Positions 28,587 through 39,080 are shown, counted from the stretch's first letter. The stretch: DNA of 64,000 nucleotides from Aerococcus tenax (GCF_003286645.3 NZ_CP127382.2:620001-684000); one strand, 5' to 3'. Notes: generated from the letters alone by a model not told the origin. Numbers and translations are program-made.

Positions 28587-30723
28587 CAAGCAAAACCGTT
28601 TACAATTTCTGCATATCATGATGCTTTTGGTTAGTTTTATTTTTGTCCTCTTTGTAGGGAGACTGGCTTATATCATGCTGGGTGGAGAAGTTGATGGGGT
28701 GGACTTAAGAGCAAGTGCACAGCAACAATATGGAAGAAGTAGTATTCAATTGGCTAAACGTGGAACCATCTATGATGTTGGTGGCAACGCGATAGCTACG
28801 GATGCTACTTCTTATAATTTATACGCTGTTTTAACCTCCGCTTGGGCCGATGAAGGCGCCGAACCCATCCATGTTCCTGATGATCAAAAAGAGCACACAG
28901 CAGAAGTTTTAAGTAAGCATATTGATATGTCAAAAGAAGACATTCTCAAACAATTAAACACGGAAAATGCCACCCAAATTGAATTTGGCCAAGCTGGGAA
29001 AAACCTTTCTTATGCGAAAATGCAAGAAATTCAAAATGAAAACCTGCAAGGGATCCACTTTGACCCCCAACCTTCCCGCCTATATCCGTCGGGAATCTTT
29101 GCCTCTCACGTGATTGGTTATGCCCAATTTCAAGAAGCAGAAAATCCCCTGGATAGTCGCCTCGTGGGGCAATTAGGCTTAGAGAAGAGCTTAGACTCCC
29201 ATCTGGCAGGAAAGAATGCTATCAAAGATTACCAGGCTGGCCATGACCAAGTCGCTGTCAATGATGCCAATAGTGATGATGAAGCGGCTAACAGTGAAGC
29301 TAAAGATGGCTTAGATGTCTACACGACCATCGATACCCGTTTACAAACCTACCTAGAGGGTTTGATGTCTAACATCTATGATAATTACCATCCTGAATCG
29401 ATGACAGCCATGTTGGTTGAGCCTTCTACTGGGAATGTTCTCGCAGCTAGCCAACGACCGACTTTTAACATGCAAACCCGCAAAGGGATTGAAGATATGT
29501 GGACCAATCTTTTGGTTGGCGAAGCCTTTGAACCCGGGTCAGTCATTAAGGTTTTAACCATTGCTGCTGCTATCGAAGAAGGGGTTTTCGATCCTGATGC
29601 TACCTACCAATCGGGGAGTATTATTGTGGATGGTATCCGCATTAGTGACTGGAATAAGGTCGGTTGGGGAACGATTACCCAGTTAGAAGGATTATCCCAA
29701 TCATCTAACGTGCTTGTGGTAAAATTGGTGCAAGCCATGGGCTATGATACCTGGCATAAGTATATGGTGGAGTTTGGATTAACTCAGAAACCTAATTCAG
29801 GTTTTGCTGATGAAATAGCGGGTTCGATGAATTATGATGAAGAACTCCAAAAGGCCAATACCGCTTTTGGACAAGGAATTCAAGTCACGCCTTGGGCCCT
29901 AATGCAAGCCTATACCGCAGTAGGAAACGGCGGCAAGATGATGAAATTACATGTGATTGACCGCCTAGAAAAAGAAGATGGCAGTATTGAAGTGGTCAAA
30001 CCAGAAGTGATTTCCTCACCGATTTCTGAAGAAACCGCTCAAAAAACCCTGAAAGCCTTGGAGTCCATCGTCTATGCCCCAACTGGTACTGGTAAAATCT
30101 ATGATGTTGAAGGTACCCGCCTAGCGGTTAAGACTGGGACAGCAGAAATTTTTGACGAAAAAGCGGGTCGTTACTTATCCGGTGAATCGAATTATTTACA
30201 TTCAGTTGTCGGCTTTGCACCTTCCGATCATCCCCAATATATTTTATACTTAACCCTAAAGAAACCATCTCCGACAGCAGGAAAGTTGGCCCAGGTACAG
30301 CTTTCAGAAATCTTTGTTCCCTTTATGAAACGGGCGATGGAATATGGGAAGTTAGACCAATCCGACCAAGCCCATTTAACAGCAGTGCCTAATGTGGTTA
30401 ACTCCAGTATCCAAAGTGGTCAGCAAACCATGCAGGGAAATGGCTTTGTCAACGTTGAGGTGATTGGTGACGGGGATAAGGTGATTGAACAATTTCCCCA
30501 AGCGGGTACCAGACGGTCTTTAGATAATCGTGTTTATCTCTTAACTAATGGGCAAGTGGAAATGCCTAACTTCCTTGGCTTAGAAAAGACGGAAGCTATT
30601 ACCTTAGCACGTTTGTTAGGAATTAATCTCAAAGTGAATGGTGAAGGTAAAGTGATCAGTCAAAATATTGAACCTGGTCGACCAATTTCTGATGGCCAGG
30701 GGCTTACTGTAGAATTACAATAA
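28570..30723 (+). CDS. pbpX: Penicillin-binding protein 2X (septal transpeptidase)
   Basis: This class B penicillin-binding protein crosslinks peptidoglycan at the septum. The 717-residue protein has a membrane anchor near residues 14-36, a dimerisation domain, and the transpeptidase with active serine in SVIK (after FEPG), SSN, and KTGT in AVKTGTAEIF. Two PASTA domains follow at the C-terminus (after AVPNVV and VEMPNFLG), as in streptococcal PBP2X. ATG 28570 is preferred to ATG 28561 because AAGGA at 28556-28560 abuts the first. The stop shares a base with the following reading frame. Confidence 0.95.
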   Translation: MKHQNSKQNRLQFLHIMMLLVSFIFVLFVGRLAYIMLGGEVDGVDLRASAQQQYGRSSIQLAKRGTIYDVGGNAIATDATSYNLYAVLTSAWADEGAEPIHVPDDQKEHTAEVLSKHIDMSKEDILKQLNTENATQIEFGQAGKNLSYAKMQEIQNENLQGIHFDPQPSRLYPSGIFASHVIGYAQFQEAENPLDSRLVGQLGLEKSLDSHLAGKNAIKDYQAGHDQVAVNDANSDDEAANSEAKDGLDVYTTIDTRLQTYLEGLMSNIYDNYHPESMTAMLVEPSTGNVLAASQRPTFNMQTRKGIEDMWTNLLVGEAFEPGSVIKVLTIAAAIEEGVFDPDATYQSGSIIVDGIRISDWNKVGWGTITQLEGLSQSSNVLVVKLVQAMGYDTWHKYMVEFGLTQKPNSGFADEIAGSMNYDEELQKANTAFGQGIQVTPWALMQAYTAVGNGGKMMKLHVIDRLEKEDGSIEVVKPEVISSPISEETAQKTLKALESIVYAPTGTGKIYDVEGTRLAVKTGTAEIFDEKAGRYLSGESNYLHSVVGFAPSDHPQYILYLTLKKPSPTAGKLAQVQLSEIFVPFMKRAMEYGKLDQSDQAHLTAVPNVVNSSIQSGQQTMQGNGFVNVEVIGDGDKVIEQFPQAGTRRSLDNRVYLLTNGQVEMPNFLGLEKTEAITLARLLGINLKVNGEGKVISQNIEPGRPISDGQGLTVELQ

Positions 30724-30743
30724 TGAGAACGGGAGAATCATTT

Positions 30744-31691
30744 ATGCTATTTACCTTTATATTGAGTTTTTTAATAACGGTTATCTTAATGCCGATCTTT
30801 ATCCAATGGATGCATGCTAAACAATTTGGTCAGGAAATTTTAGCCATTGGTCCCAGCTGGCACAAGCAAAAAAGTGGTACCCCCACTATGGGAGGGTTAG
30901 TTTTTCTCTTTGCTAGTTTGTTGGCCTTGACAATTCATAAACTTTGGCATTCGTATTTTTCTCTTCCTTTAGTTACTTTAATGCTTTCTTTGATTCTTTT
31001 TGCTGGAATCGGTTTTGTGGATGACTTTTTGAAAATTTTCAAAAAACAAAATGAAGGCCTTACATCGAAGCAAAAATTTCTATCTCAGCTTATGGCCTCG
31101 GCCGTTCTGATTCTGGCCATGTATTTTTCGGGGTTAAATTTTTCCTTACCGCTTCCCTTTGGCTATAGTACATCCTCATTTTTAGTGGTCTTTATTTTTG
31201 CGGTTTTTTGGATCACCGGTTTTTCAAATGCTTTCAATCTCACCGATGGGATTGATGGTTTAGCCAGTGGTAACGGAATTATTAGCTTAACTGCCTATCT
31301 CATTATCTTTTTAAAACAAGGGCAGATGGACCTGGCGCTTTTCAATGTTGCCTTGATTGCTTCTTTGTTTGGTTTTCTAATCTTTAATATGAAAACTGCT
31401 AAAGTCTTTATGGGTGACGCTGGTTCATTGGCAATTGGCGCTAGCTTAGCGGTGATTAGCTTAATGAGTGGAAATCCTTGGAGTTTACTAGTTTTCGGTT
31501 TTATTTACGTCGTGGAAACGGCTAGTGTCATGATTCAAGTCACTTATTTCAAAAAGACTGGTAAGCGAATCTTTAAAATGACCCCCATCCACCACCATTT
31601 TGAAATGGAAGGTTGGAGTGAATGGAAAATTGACTTTGTTTTATGGGGCATTGCTGCAGCTTTAAGTGTTATCGGAATTTTTATTTTTTAG
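30744..31691 (+). CDS. mraY: Phospho-N-acetylmuramoyl-pentapeptide transferase MraY
   Basis: MraY attaches phospho-MurNAc-pentapeptide to undecaprenyl phosphate, making lipid I in the membrane. The 315-residue protein has about ten membrane helices and the family motifs GTPTMGG, GFVDDFLKI (catalytic aspartates), NAFNLTDGIDGLASG and the C-terminal TPIHHHFE. I chose ATG 30744, because GGGAG at 30731-30735 is eight bases upstream; ATG 30723 at the pbpX stop would add seven unconserved residues. Confidence 0.96.
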   Translation: MLFTFILSFLITVILMPIFIQWMHAKQFGQEILAIGPSWHKQKSGTPTMGGLVFLFASLLALTIHKLWHSYFSLPLVTLMLSLILFAGIGFVDDFLKIFKKQNEGLTSKQKFLSQLMASAVLILAMYFSGLNFSLPLPFGYSTSSFLVVFIFAVFWITGFSNAFNLTDGIDGLASGNGIISLTAYLIIFLKQGQMDLALFNVALIASLFGFLIFNMKTAKVFMGDAGSLAIGASLAVISLMSGNPWSLLVFGFIYVVETASVMIQVTYFKKTGKRIFKMTPIHHHFEMEGWSEWKIDFVLWGIAAALSVIGIFIF

Positions 31692-31700
31692 GAGTATATT

Positions 31701-33089
31701 ATGGAGCAAACATCTAGTAAGCAAACAGTAAAGAATAAAAAAGTTTTGGTCTTAGGCTTGGCCAAAACGGGTCTGAGTGTGGTTAAGAAACTCGCTGCCG
31801 AAGGTGCGATTGTGACTGTCAATGATAAACAGCCCCTAGATGAGAATAAAGCCGCCCAAGATCTCATTGAGCATAATGTTCGTATTATTTCTGGCTATCA
31901 TCCTATTGAACTCCTAGACGAGGACTTTGCTTTTATGGTCAAAAATCCTGGCATTCCTTACAGTAATCCTATGGTTCAAAGAGCCCAAGAGCTAGATTTA
32001 CCGATTTATACTGATATTGAACTTTTAGCCTGGTTTAATCAAGCAGAAGTCATTGGTATTACCGGATCAAATGGTAAGACAACCACCACTTCTTTATTGG
32101 GAGAGATCTTACAAGGAGCTAAGGAATTAACCGGAAAAACGGAAGTAGCCGGTAATATAGGTATTCCGGCCTTAACCGCCAGCCAAGGCTTAAGTTCTCA
32201 CGACCGCTTAGTGTTAGAATTGTCCAGTTTTCAATTAATGGGAATTGAAACTTTTCGTCCCCATATTGCAGCCATTATTGACCTTTACCCCACCCACTTA
32301 GACTACCATGGAAGTATTGAAAATTACCTTGCTGCTAAATGGCGGATTACTAAGAACCAAGGAACGGACGATTACTTACTATTAAACTATGACCAAGAAA
32401 TTCTTTGGCAAAAGGCTAAGGAAAGTTCTGCCCAAATTATTCCGATTTCTATAGAAAGTGAGTTGGAAAAAGGGGCATGGTATAATGAAAAAGAAGGGGC
32501 CCTAATGTGGGGGAGTGAGACGGTCTTAAAACGAGAAGACCTCTTCTTACCTGGAAAACACAATGTTCAGAATGCCTTAGTCGCTCTTGCCATCGCTAAA
32601 TTATTAGGCGTAAGCAATGCAAGTATCCAAGCAGCTTGTTCACAATTTCATGGGGTCAAACACCGGATTCAATTTGTTGATCAAATAAAAGAACGCCGCT
32701 TTTACAATGATTCTAAGGCGACCAATAACGAAGCCAGCATCACAGCCTTACGCAGTTTTAAAGAGCCCTTAGTATGGATAGCTGGTGGCTTGGATCGGGG
32801 AAATGGTGTGGAAGAACTATTAAAAGAGCTAGGTCAGGTGCATGCCCTAGTAGCTATGGGAGAAACCCAGGACAAATTTGTTGATCTCGCTAATAAGGCA
32901 GGAATTTCTCAAATTAGTGTCGCTAAAAATATTGAGGAAGCGACTCAAGCCGCATATCGTTTAAGTCAGCCAGGAGACGTGATTCTTTTATCTCCTGCTT
33001 GTGCGTCTTGGGACCAATACCCTAATTTTGAAGTGCGCGGTCAACGCTTTATCGATGCAGTAGCAGAATTAAAGAAACAGGAAAGCTAA
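31701..33089 (+). CDS. murD: UDP-N-acetylmuramoylalanine--D-glutamate ligase
   Basis: MurD adds D-glutamate to UDP-MurNAc-L-Ala. The 462-residue protein has the Rossmann-like N-terminal domain (VLGLAKTGLSVV), the ATP loop GITGSNGKTTTTSL near residue 119, ELSSFQL, and the C-terminal Mur ligase domain with NDSKATN. TAGGAG stands before the ATG, ten bases after mraY. Confidence 0.97.
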   Translation: MEQTSSKQTVKNKKVLVLGLAKTGLSVVKKLAAEGAIVTVNDKQPLDENKAAQDLIEHNVRIISGYHPIELLDEDFAFMVKNPGIPYSNPMVQRAQELDLPIYTDIELLAWFNQAEVIGITGSNGKTTTTSLLGEILQGAKELTGKTEVAGNIGIPALTASQGLSSHDRLVLELSSFQLMGIETFRPHIAAIIDLYPTHLDYHGSIENYLAAKWRITKNQGTDDYLLLNYDQEILWQKAKESSAQIIPISIESELEKGAWYNEKEGALMWGSETVLKREDLFLPGKHNVQNALVALAIAKLLGVSNASIQAACSQFHGVKHRIQFVDQIKERRFYNDSKATNNEASITALRSFKEPLVWIAGGLDRGNGVEELLKELGQVHALVAMGETQDKFVDLANKAGISQISVAKNIEEATQAAYRLSQPGDVILLSPACASWDQYPNFEVRGQRFIDAVAELKKQES

Positions 33090-33103
33090 AAAGGAGTTTT
33101 ACT

Positions 33104-34198
33104 ATGCGAATCGTTTTATCTGGTGGTGGTACAGGCGGGCATATTTATCCAGCCTTAGCACTGAGGAAAGAAATTTTAAAGCAATACCCCCAAGCGGAAT
33201 TCCTCTATATTGGAACAGAAAAGGGTCTTGAAGGGAAAATTGTTCCTGATTTGGGCATTGACTTTCAGACGATTAGAATCCAGGGGCTAAAACGCTCACT
33301 TTCCTTTGACAATGTGCGCACTCTAGCTTACATGATCAAAAGTATTCATCAATGTAAAAAATATTTAAAAGCTTTCCAACCAGATGTGGTGATTGGAACA
33401 GGTGGCTATGTTTGTGCACCGGTTCTTTACCAAGCCGCTAAGATGAAAATTCCAACGATTATTCATGAACAAAATAGTGTTGCTGGGGTCACCAATAAGT
33501 TTCTCAGTCGCTATGTTGATAAAATTTGTATTTGCTATCCTGAGGTCAAGCAAGATTTTAAACATCACAAAAATAAGGTGGTCTTTACCGGAAACCCTAG
33601 GGCCCAAGAATTAGCTGGAGATAGTTCTCAAGTTGATTTAGATAGCTTTCAATTAGATAATGACCTGCCAACAGTGCTTATCTTTGGCGGAAGCCGGGGG
33701 GCACAACGGATCAATGAAGTGGTTTTGGACATGGTGGGTGAACTACAACACCGGTCCTATCAAAGCATTATTGCTACTGGCGATATTTACTATGAGGATT
33801 GGCAGGCTCGTTTTCCTAATATGGAGAATTTTTCCAATGTTAGAATCCTGCCGTATATCAATAATATGCCTGAACTTATGCGTAAGGTAGACTTAGTTGT
33901 TTGTCGGAGTGGAGCAACGACGCTCACCGAACTGACGGCAGTCGGTACACCAAGTATCTTGATCCCTAGTCCTAATGTAACCAATAACCACCAACAGCAT
34001 AACGCTGAAAGCTTGGTCAACAACCAAGCTGCCAAAATGATCCTAGAAAAAGACCTCAGCCCTAAACGGTTACTGCAAAATATTGATGAACTAATGACTA
34101 ATCCGGGTAAGCGCATCCAAATGAGTCACCAAGCGAAAAACTTAGGCGTACCTGATGCTAGTGATCGGATTATTCAAGTTATTAAAGATCTGCTTTAA
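33104..34198 (+). CDS. murG: UDP-GlcNAc--lipid I N-acetylglucosaminyltransferase MurG
   Basis: MurG converts lipid I to lipid II at the inner face of the membrane. The 364-residue GT-B enzyme shows GGGTGGHIYPALAL at the N-terminus, VIGTGGYVCAPVL, HEQNSVAG, GGSRGAQRIN and CRSGATTLTEL, which binds the UDP sugar. AAAAGGAG precedes ATG 33104. Confidence 0.97.
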   Translation: MRIVLSGGGTGGHIYPALALRKEILKQYPQAEFLYIGTEKGLEGKIVPDLGIDFQTIRIQGLKRSLSFDNVRTLAYMIKSIHQCKKYLKAFQPDVVIGTGGYVCAPVLYQAAKMKIPTIIHEQNSVAGVTNKFLSRYVDKICICYPEVKQDFKHHKNKVVFTGNPRAQELAGDSSQVDLDSFQLDNDLPTVLIFGGSRGAQRINEVVLDMVGELQHRSYQSIIATGDIYYEDWQARFPNMENFSNVRILPYINNMPELMRKVDLVVCRSGATTLTELTAVGTPSILIPSPNVTNNHQQHNAESLVNNQAAKMILEKDLSPKRLLQNIDELMTNPGKRIQMSHQAKNLGVPDASDRIIQVIKDLL

Positions 34199-34210
34199 AA
34201 GGAGGTTATT

Positions 34211-35479
34211 ATGGTTGATTGGGATAAGGAAGCCCAACGCTTTCGTCAACGGCGTCAAGAGGCCGAGAAGCAGGAAGAATTGGCTTCAAGTGAAGGGCAA
34301 GCCGATGAGTCCAGTGATGACCCTGGACTAAGTCAAGAGCATCCGCAAAAACACTTAGGGCTAGAAGATAAGCAACAAGGCCTGCCAAATGAAGAAGAGG
34401 CAAAGGGCGAAGATTTTGCTAAAGATCAAGAGCAAAAGCACAAAAAGACTTTTAATCATAGAAAATATATCAATTGGACCTATTTATCCCGGTCAAAGAA
34501 CAAAAAAGTGCAGTTAAAATCAGTCTCATGGTCACGATTGATTTTAGCTGCTGCTTTCCTTTTTATGATTATTTTTAGTGTCTTTTGGCTTTCACCACTT
34601 AACCGTATCGCTGCAATTGAAGTAAGTGGGAATAATATTGTCCCCCAAGAGCAGATTCTCTATGGATCAGGCTTACGAGAAAATATGACCTATCTAGGGA
34701 TTGAATCAAAAACCGGGGTGGTGGATAACCGCTTAAAACAATTGTTCCCTAGTGTCCGCAGTGTTCAGCTGAATGCTAAGGGAAATCGAACGGTCGAAGT
34801 TAATGTCCAAGAATTCCGTGCCATTGGCTATGTGAAGAAACAAGATTTTTATTACCCGGTTTTGGAAAATCATATTATTCTTGATGGGGCTATTCCTTAT
34901 CTTGACCAGGATATTCCCCTCTTTACTGGTTTTGAAGACCAAGAACTTCTTCACCTGGCCAACCAACTTTCCAAATTGTCTGATGACTTACTGGCTAAGA
35001 TTAATGAAGTTGTGAATATTAGCGATGATAATTACCCTAACCACATTGCTTTAAAAATGGAAGATGGCAATATCGTGGTAGGTTTTATCGATAGTATTGC
35101 TGACCGGATGCAGTACTATGACCAAATCGTTAGTGAATTAGAAGGAAAAACCGGGGTAATTAATATGGAGGTAGGGAGCTATTTCCAAGAAAAGAATCCC
35201 CTCAACGACCCTTTTGTGAGTCTGGAGGAAAAAGCTTCCTACCAAGAAAAAGTGGACCAGGCAAAGGAAAAGTCTAAAGAAAAGCAGGCAAAGGCTGATA
35301 AGCATAGCAGCGAGTCTAAGCCAGGAGATAAGCCTAAGCCAAGAGAAGAGCAAAGCGGAGCAAGTGAGGAAGGGACTTCTTCACAAAGGCAAACTAGTCG
35401 TCAGTCCAACCCTAGACCCGGCACTAATTCGAGCCAGCAGTCATCAACAGTGACTCAGACTAGGTCAAGTAATTCTTAA
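34211..35479 (+). CDS. divIB: Cell division protein DivIB/FtsQ
   Basis: DivIB is a bitopic divisome protein acting with FtsL and DivIC. The 422-residue protein has a long, charged cytoplasmic part (about 1-105), one membrane helix (about 110-130, LILAAAFLFMIIFSVFWL), a POTRA domain starting IAAIEVSGNNIVPQEQIL and a beta domain. The tail after about residue 345 is rich in Lys, Ser and Gln and looks disordered. AGGAGG precedes the ATG, 12 bases after murG. The tail is longer than in many relatives. Confidence 0.93.
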   Translation: MVDWDKEAQRFRQRRQEAEKQEELASSEGQADESSDDPGLSQEHPQKHLGLEDKQQGLPNEEEAKGEDFAKDQEQKHKKTFNHRKYINWTYLSRSKNKKVQLKSVSWSRLILAAAFLFMIIFSVFWLSPLNRIAAIEVSGNNIVPQEQILYGSGLRENMTYLGIESKTGVVDNRLKQLFPSVRSVQLNAKGNRTVEVNVQEFRAIGYVKKQDFYYPVLENHIILDGAIPYLDQDIPLFTGFEDQELLHLANQLSKLSDDLLAKINEVVNISDDNYPNHIALKMEDGNIVVGFIDSIADRMQYYDQIVSELEGKTGVINMEVGSYFQEKNPLNDPFVSLEEKASYQEKVDQAKEKSKEKQAKADKHSSESKPGDKPKPREEQSGASEEGTSSQRQTSRQSNPRPGTNSSQQSSTVTQTRSSNS

Positions 35480-35499
35480 AATTTATCTATTAAATTGGA

Positions 35500-35529
35500 T
35501 TGAAAAAAAGGACTTGTCTCTTGTACAAT
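35500..35529 (+). promoter_or_regulatory. Possible internal promoter for ftsA-ftsZ
   Basis: TTGAAA at 35500-35505, an 18-base spacer and TACAAT at 35524-35529. A second candidate is the extended -10 TGTTAAAAT at 35623-35631. The 209-base gap before ftsA is the largest in the cluster and has no terminator, so these would boost ftsA and ftsZ. Confidence 0.5.
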
Positions 35530-35688
35530 GATTAAAAACAATTAATAGTCCTATTTGCTGGCCAAGTGGTAGAAGTAAAAAGGCCGATTACTAACAAATT
35601 CGTTTCGTCTTAATAGGATTTATGTTAAAATTAATTGCGATATAGTCATATCTAATACTTATAGAATTAAATAGGAGGTTTCAATCAT

Positions 35689-37071
35689 ATGGTTCAACCC
35701 AAAACATATGTAGGATTAGACATTGGAACCACTTCCGTCAAAGTCGTTGTTGCCGAAAATGTTAATCAACGTTTAAATATTATCGGTGTTGGTAGTCAAC
35801 GCTCTGAAGGCCTAAGCCGAGGAGTAATTGTTGATATTGATAAAACCGTCGAAGCGATTAGAAGTGCAGTAAACCAAGCCGAACAGAAAGCTAACATACA
35901 AATTGATCGAGTGGTTGTCGGCGTTCCAAGTAATCAAATTAATATTGAACCTTGTTACGGAATGATTGCCGTTTCAGGAGAAAATCGAGAAATCACCGAC
36001 AAGGACGTCTACAATGTCTTATCAGCAGCTAAAGTGAGAGCTGTACCCCCAGAGAGAGAAATTATTTCAGTTGTTCCTGAAGAATTTATCGTTGATGGTT
36101 TTGATGGCATTCGCGACCCACGTGGTATGATTGGCGTACGTTTAGAATTATACGCCAGCATGATTACCGGTCCCAAAACCATCATTCACAACATTAAACG
36201 TTGTGTCGATAAAGCTGGTCTCATTGTTGATGACCTAGTTGTTCAACCCTTGGCCAATGGTCAAGTGGCCTTATCGGAAGATGAACGCGATTTTGGAACT
36301 ATTATCATTGACATGGGTGGCGGGCAATCTACAGCCAGTGTAATTCATGAAGGTCAATTAAAATTCTCTTATGTTGATCAAGAAGGTGGAGAATATGTTT
36401 CAAAAGATATTTCCACCATACTCAATACGACTTTAGAAAATGCTGAACGTATTAAATTAGAATATGGCTACGCAAAATCAGACGTTACCAGTCCTGATGA
36501 ATATTTCCCAGTTGAAACGATCGGGAAAAAAGACCCTGTTCGTGTTGATGAACAGTATCTTGCAGAAATTATTGAAGCACGTTTACAACAAATATTTGAA
36601 ACGCTAAAGAAAGCCCTAGACCAAGTGGAAGCCTTTGAACTTCCTGGAGGAGTTGTGATCACCGGAGGAGCCGCTTCCTTACCAGGTCTAGTTGATTTGG
36701 CTGAGGAAATGTTTGGCACGGATGTTAGGTTTTATATTCCTGAACAAGTTGGCCTAAGAAATCCAAGCTTTACAACAGCATATGGCGTTGTGGCTTATGC
36801 AGCTAAGCTACCAGATATTTATCATGTTGCTCAAGGAAAGACCCATTCTGTAAACAGTAATCAAAGTAAACCAAGTTACCAAGCTTCCAATCAAGCCCTT
36901 CATCAAGAGGCAGTTGTGGATGAACCAACTTATAAGGATTCTGTAACGAATGATGAGCGTGATGTTTATGCAACAGCTGAAGATGCTGGTCAAGAGTATC
37001 AAGATGACAACCAAGAAGATGAAGGATTCTTACAAAAAATACGTCAAGTTTTTGATGATATGTTTAGTTAA
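35689..37071 (+). CDS. ftsA: Cell division protein FtsA
   Basis: FtsA is an actin-like ATPase that tethers FtsZ to the membrane. The 460-residue protein shows the phosphate-1 motif GLDIGTTSVKVVV, the SHS2 (1C) domain around VVGVPSNQI, phosphate-2 IIIDMGGGQST and the adenosine motif VVITGGAASLPG. A linker rich in Gln, Asp and Glu (about 385-440) leads to a C-terminal amphipathic helix with FLQKIRQVFDDMF, the membrane anchor. TAGGAGG precedes ATG 35689. Confidence 0.97.
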   Translation: MVQPKTYVGLDIGTTSVKVVVAENVNQRLNIIGVGSQRSEGLSRGVIVDIDKTVEAIRSAVNQAEQKANIQIDRVVVGVPSNQINIEPCYGMIAVSGENREITDKDVYNVLSAAKVRAVPPEREIISVVPEEFIVDGFDGIRDPRGMIGVRLELYASMITGPKTIIHNIKRCVDKAGLIVDDLVVQPLANGQVALSEDERDFGTIIIDMGGGQSTASVIHEGQLKFSYVDQEGGEYVSKDISTILNTTLENAERIKLEYGYAKSDVTSPDEYFPVETIGKKDPVRVDEQYLAEIIEARLQQIFETLKKALDQVEAFELPGGVVITGGAASLPGLVDLAEEMFGTDVRFYIPEQVGLRNPSFTTAYGVVAYAAKLPDIYHVAQGKTHSVNSNQSKPSYQASNQALHQEAVVDEPTYKDSVTNDERDVYATAEDAGQEYQDDNQEDEGFLQKIRQVFDDMFS

Positions 37072-37103
37072 GAGGGAATTGCTTATAAATAGGAGGATTA
37101 ACT

Positions 37104-38393
37104 ATGGATTTAGAATTTGATAATACTGCAGAATACAACAATAACGCTAACATCAAGGTCATTGGTGTTGGTGGTGGGGGTAACAATGCTGTTAACCGCA
37201 TGATCGATGAAGGTGTTAAGGGTGTTGAATTTATTGTTGCTAATACTGATACCCAAGCCTTGGCTAACTCTAAAGCAGATGCAAAGATTCACTTAGGCCC
37301 TAAAGTGACCCGTGGTCTTGGTGCTGGGGCCCAACCAGAAGTAGGGCAAAAAGCCGCTGAAGAAAGTGAAGACCAAATTCGCGAAGCACTAGAAGGTGCT
37401 GATTTAATCTTTATCACCGCTGGTATGGGTGGTGGTACTGGTACCGGTGCTGCACCAATTGTTGCTCGTATTGCTAAGGAAGACTTAGGCGCCTTAACTG
37501 TCGGAGTTGTGACCCGTCCATTCACCTTTGAAGGACCTAAACGTGGTCGCGCTGCCGCAGAAGGTATCGCTAACATGAAGGAATATGTGGATACCTTAGT
37601 GACCATTTCTAACAACCGTTTATTAGAAATTGTTGATAAGAAAACCCCAATGCGGGAAGCTTTCGGGGAAGCGGACAATGTCTTACGCCAAGGGGTACAA
37701 GGAATTTCTGACTTGATTACCTCACCCGGCTATGTGAACTTGGACTTTGCTGACGTGCGTACTGTGATGCAAGACCAAGGGACAGCCTTAATGGGCATTG
37801 GTACAGCAAGCGGGGAAAACCGTACCGCTGAAGCAACCAAGAAGGCTATTTCTTCACCATTATTGGAAGTATCCATTGATGGGGCTGAACAAATTCTCTT
37901 GAATATTTCTGGTGGGGAAGACCTAACCTTATTTGAAGCCCAAGACGCTGCTGAAATCGTTGGTGCAGCTTCTTCTAGCGAAGTGAACATCATTTTTGGT
38001 ACCACTATCAATGATCGTTTAGATGACGAAGTGGTGGTAACCGTTATTGCTACCGGGATTGATCCTGAACGTCGCCAAGAAAAACAACGTAAGGCAAAAA
38101 AGCAACGTCCCGTTAGCCAAGCTACACCAAATTATCAAGATCAAGCCTTTCAAAACCAAGGACAAGCCAGAAATTTGGGGAACCGTCCCGAATACTTTGA
38201 AGAAAAACAAGTTCCAAATAACCAAGCTTTCCAAAACCGTCAAGGACAAGTAAGCCAAGAGCCTTGGAATGATTCAGGACGTAATTATGGTGGCCAAGAC
38301 CCACGCTACCAACAAGACAACCGCTTTACTGATAACGTTAGTGAAGATGATGAGTTAGACACACCACCATTCTTTAGAAAGCGTCGTCGTTAA
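37104..38393 (+). CDS. ftsZ: Cell division protein FtsZ
   Basis: FtsZ is the tubulin-like GTPase that forms the Z ring. The 429-residue protein has the nucleotide motif [13 protein letters not shown] near residue 20, the signature [12 protein letters not shown] (about 105-116) and the T7 loop with NLDFADV. A linker rich in Gln and Asn (about 320-410) precedes the conserved C-terminal peptide DELDTPPFF, which ends in a basic FRKRRR. That peptide binds FtsA and other partners. TAGGAGG is well placed. ylmE follows after four bases. Confidence 0.98.
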   Translation: MDLEFDNTAEYNNNANIKVIGVGGGGNNAVNRMIDEGVKGVEFIVANTDTQALANSKADAKIHLGPKVTRGLGAGAQPEVGQKAAEESEDQIREALEGADLIFITAGMGGGTGTGAAPIVARIAKEDLGALTVGVVTRPFTFEGPKRGRAAAEGIANMKEYVDTLVTISNNRLLEIVDKKTPMREAFGEADNVLRQGVQGISDLITSPGYVNLDFADVRTVMQDQGTALMGIGTASGENRTAEATKKAISSPLLEVSIDGAEQILLNISGGEDLTLFEAQDAAEIVGAASSSEVNIIFGTTINDRLDDEVVVTVIATGIDPERRQEKQRKAKKQRPVSQATPNYQDQAFQNQGQARNLGNRPEYFEEKQVPNNQAFQNRQGQVSQEPWNDSGRNYGGQDPRYQQDNRFTDNVSEDDELDTPPFFRKRRR

Positions 38394-38397
38394 GATC

Positions 38398-39066
38398 ATG
38401 ACGATTCAAGCGAATGTAAAACAAATTGAAGGTATCATAGAGGATACTAAGCAATCAGCGTGTTCTTCAAACAAGGTCACGCTGATTTGCGTTTCTAAAT
38501 ATCATAGTCCTGAAGAGACCATGGCAGTATACCATTGTGGCATCCGTCACTTTGCAGAAAATTATGTCCAAGGCTTATTAGCTAAAAAAGCAGCTATGCC
38601 GGATGATGTGATTTGGCATTTAATCGGGCCCTTGCAGTCACGGAAGGTTAAAGAGGTTATTAATGAAATCGACTATTACCATGCCTTAGACCGTATAAAG
38701 ATAGCTAAAGAGATCGACAAGCGGGCGGATAAAGAGATTAAATGTTTTGTTGAAGTGAATATCTCTGGAGAAACTTCCAAACATGGTCTAACAAAGGAAG
38801 AGACCCTTCCCTTCATCGAACAATTAGCTGAATTTAAGAAAATCAAGGTAGTTGGTCTGATGACCATGGCTCCGAGTGCTGCCAGTGACTCAGAAGTTCA
38901 AGAAATTTTTAGGCAATTGGCCGACTTACGCGACCAAGTCGCTGACCAGCAATGGATGCACGCTCCTTGCACCGAGCTTAGCATGGGAATGAGCCAAGAC
39001 TATCCACTTGCCATTAAAGAAGGGGCCAGCTTTATTCGAGTAGGGTCAGCTTTCTTCAAAGACTAG
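38398..39066 (+). CDS. ylmE: YggS-family pyridoxal phosphate homeostasis protein (YlmE)
   Basis: This 222-residue protein is a single-domain PLP-binding barrel that helps keep vitamin B6 and amino-acid pools balanced. The PLP lysine is in ICVSKYHS (about residue 35), with HFAENYVQG, WHLIGPLQSRKV and the phosphate-binding SMGMSQDY. It begins four bases after ftsZ without a visible ribosome site, so it is probably translated by reinitiation. The usual next gene, sepF, is missing. Confidence 0.93.
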   Translation: MTIQANVKQIEGIIEDTKQSACSSNKVTLICVSKYHSPEETMAVYHCGIRHFAENYVQGLLAKKAAMPDDVIWHLIGPLQSRKVKEVINEIDYYHALDRIKIAKEIDKRADKEIKCFVEVNISGETSKHGLTKEETLPFIEQLAEFKKIKVVGLMTMAPSAASDSEVQEIFRQLADLRDQVADQQWMHAPCTELSMGMSQDYPLAIKEGASFIRVGSAFFKD

Positions 39067-39080
39067 CCAAAAAGGTAGGA

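Noticed and set aside
37289..37678. 129-residue reverse-strand open frame opposite ftsZ
   Set aside because: It is the shadow of the ftsZ reading frame; the Ser/Pro/Ala-rich product is typical of antisense frames in such genes.
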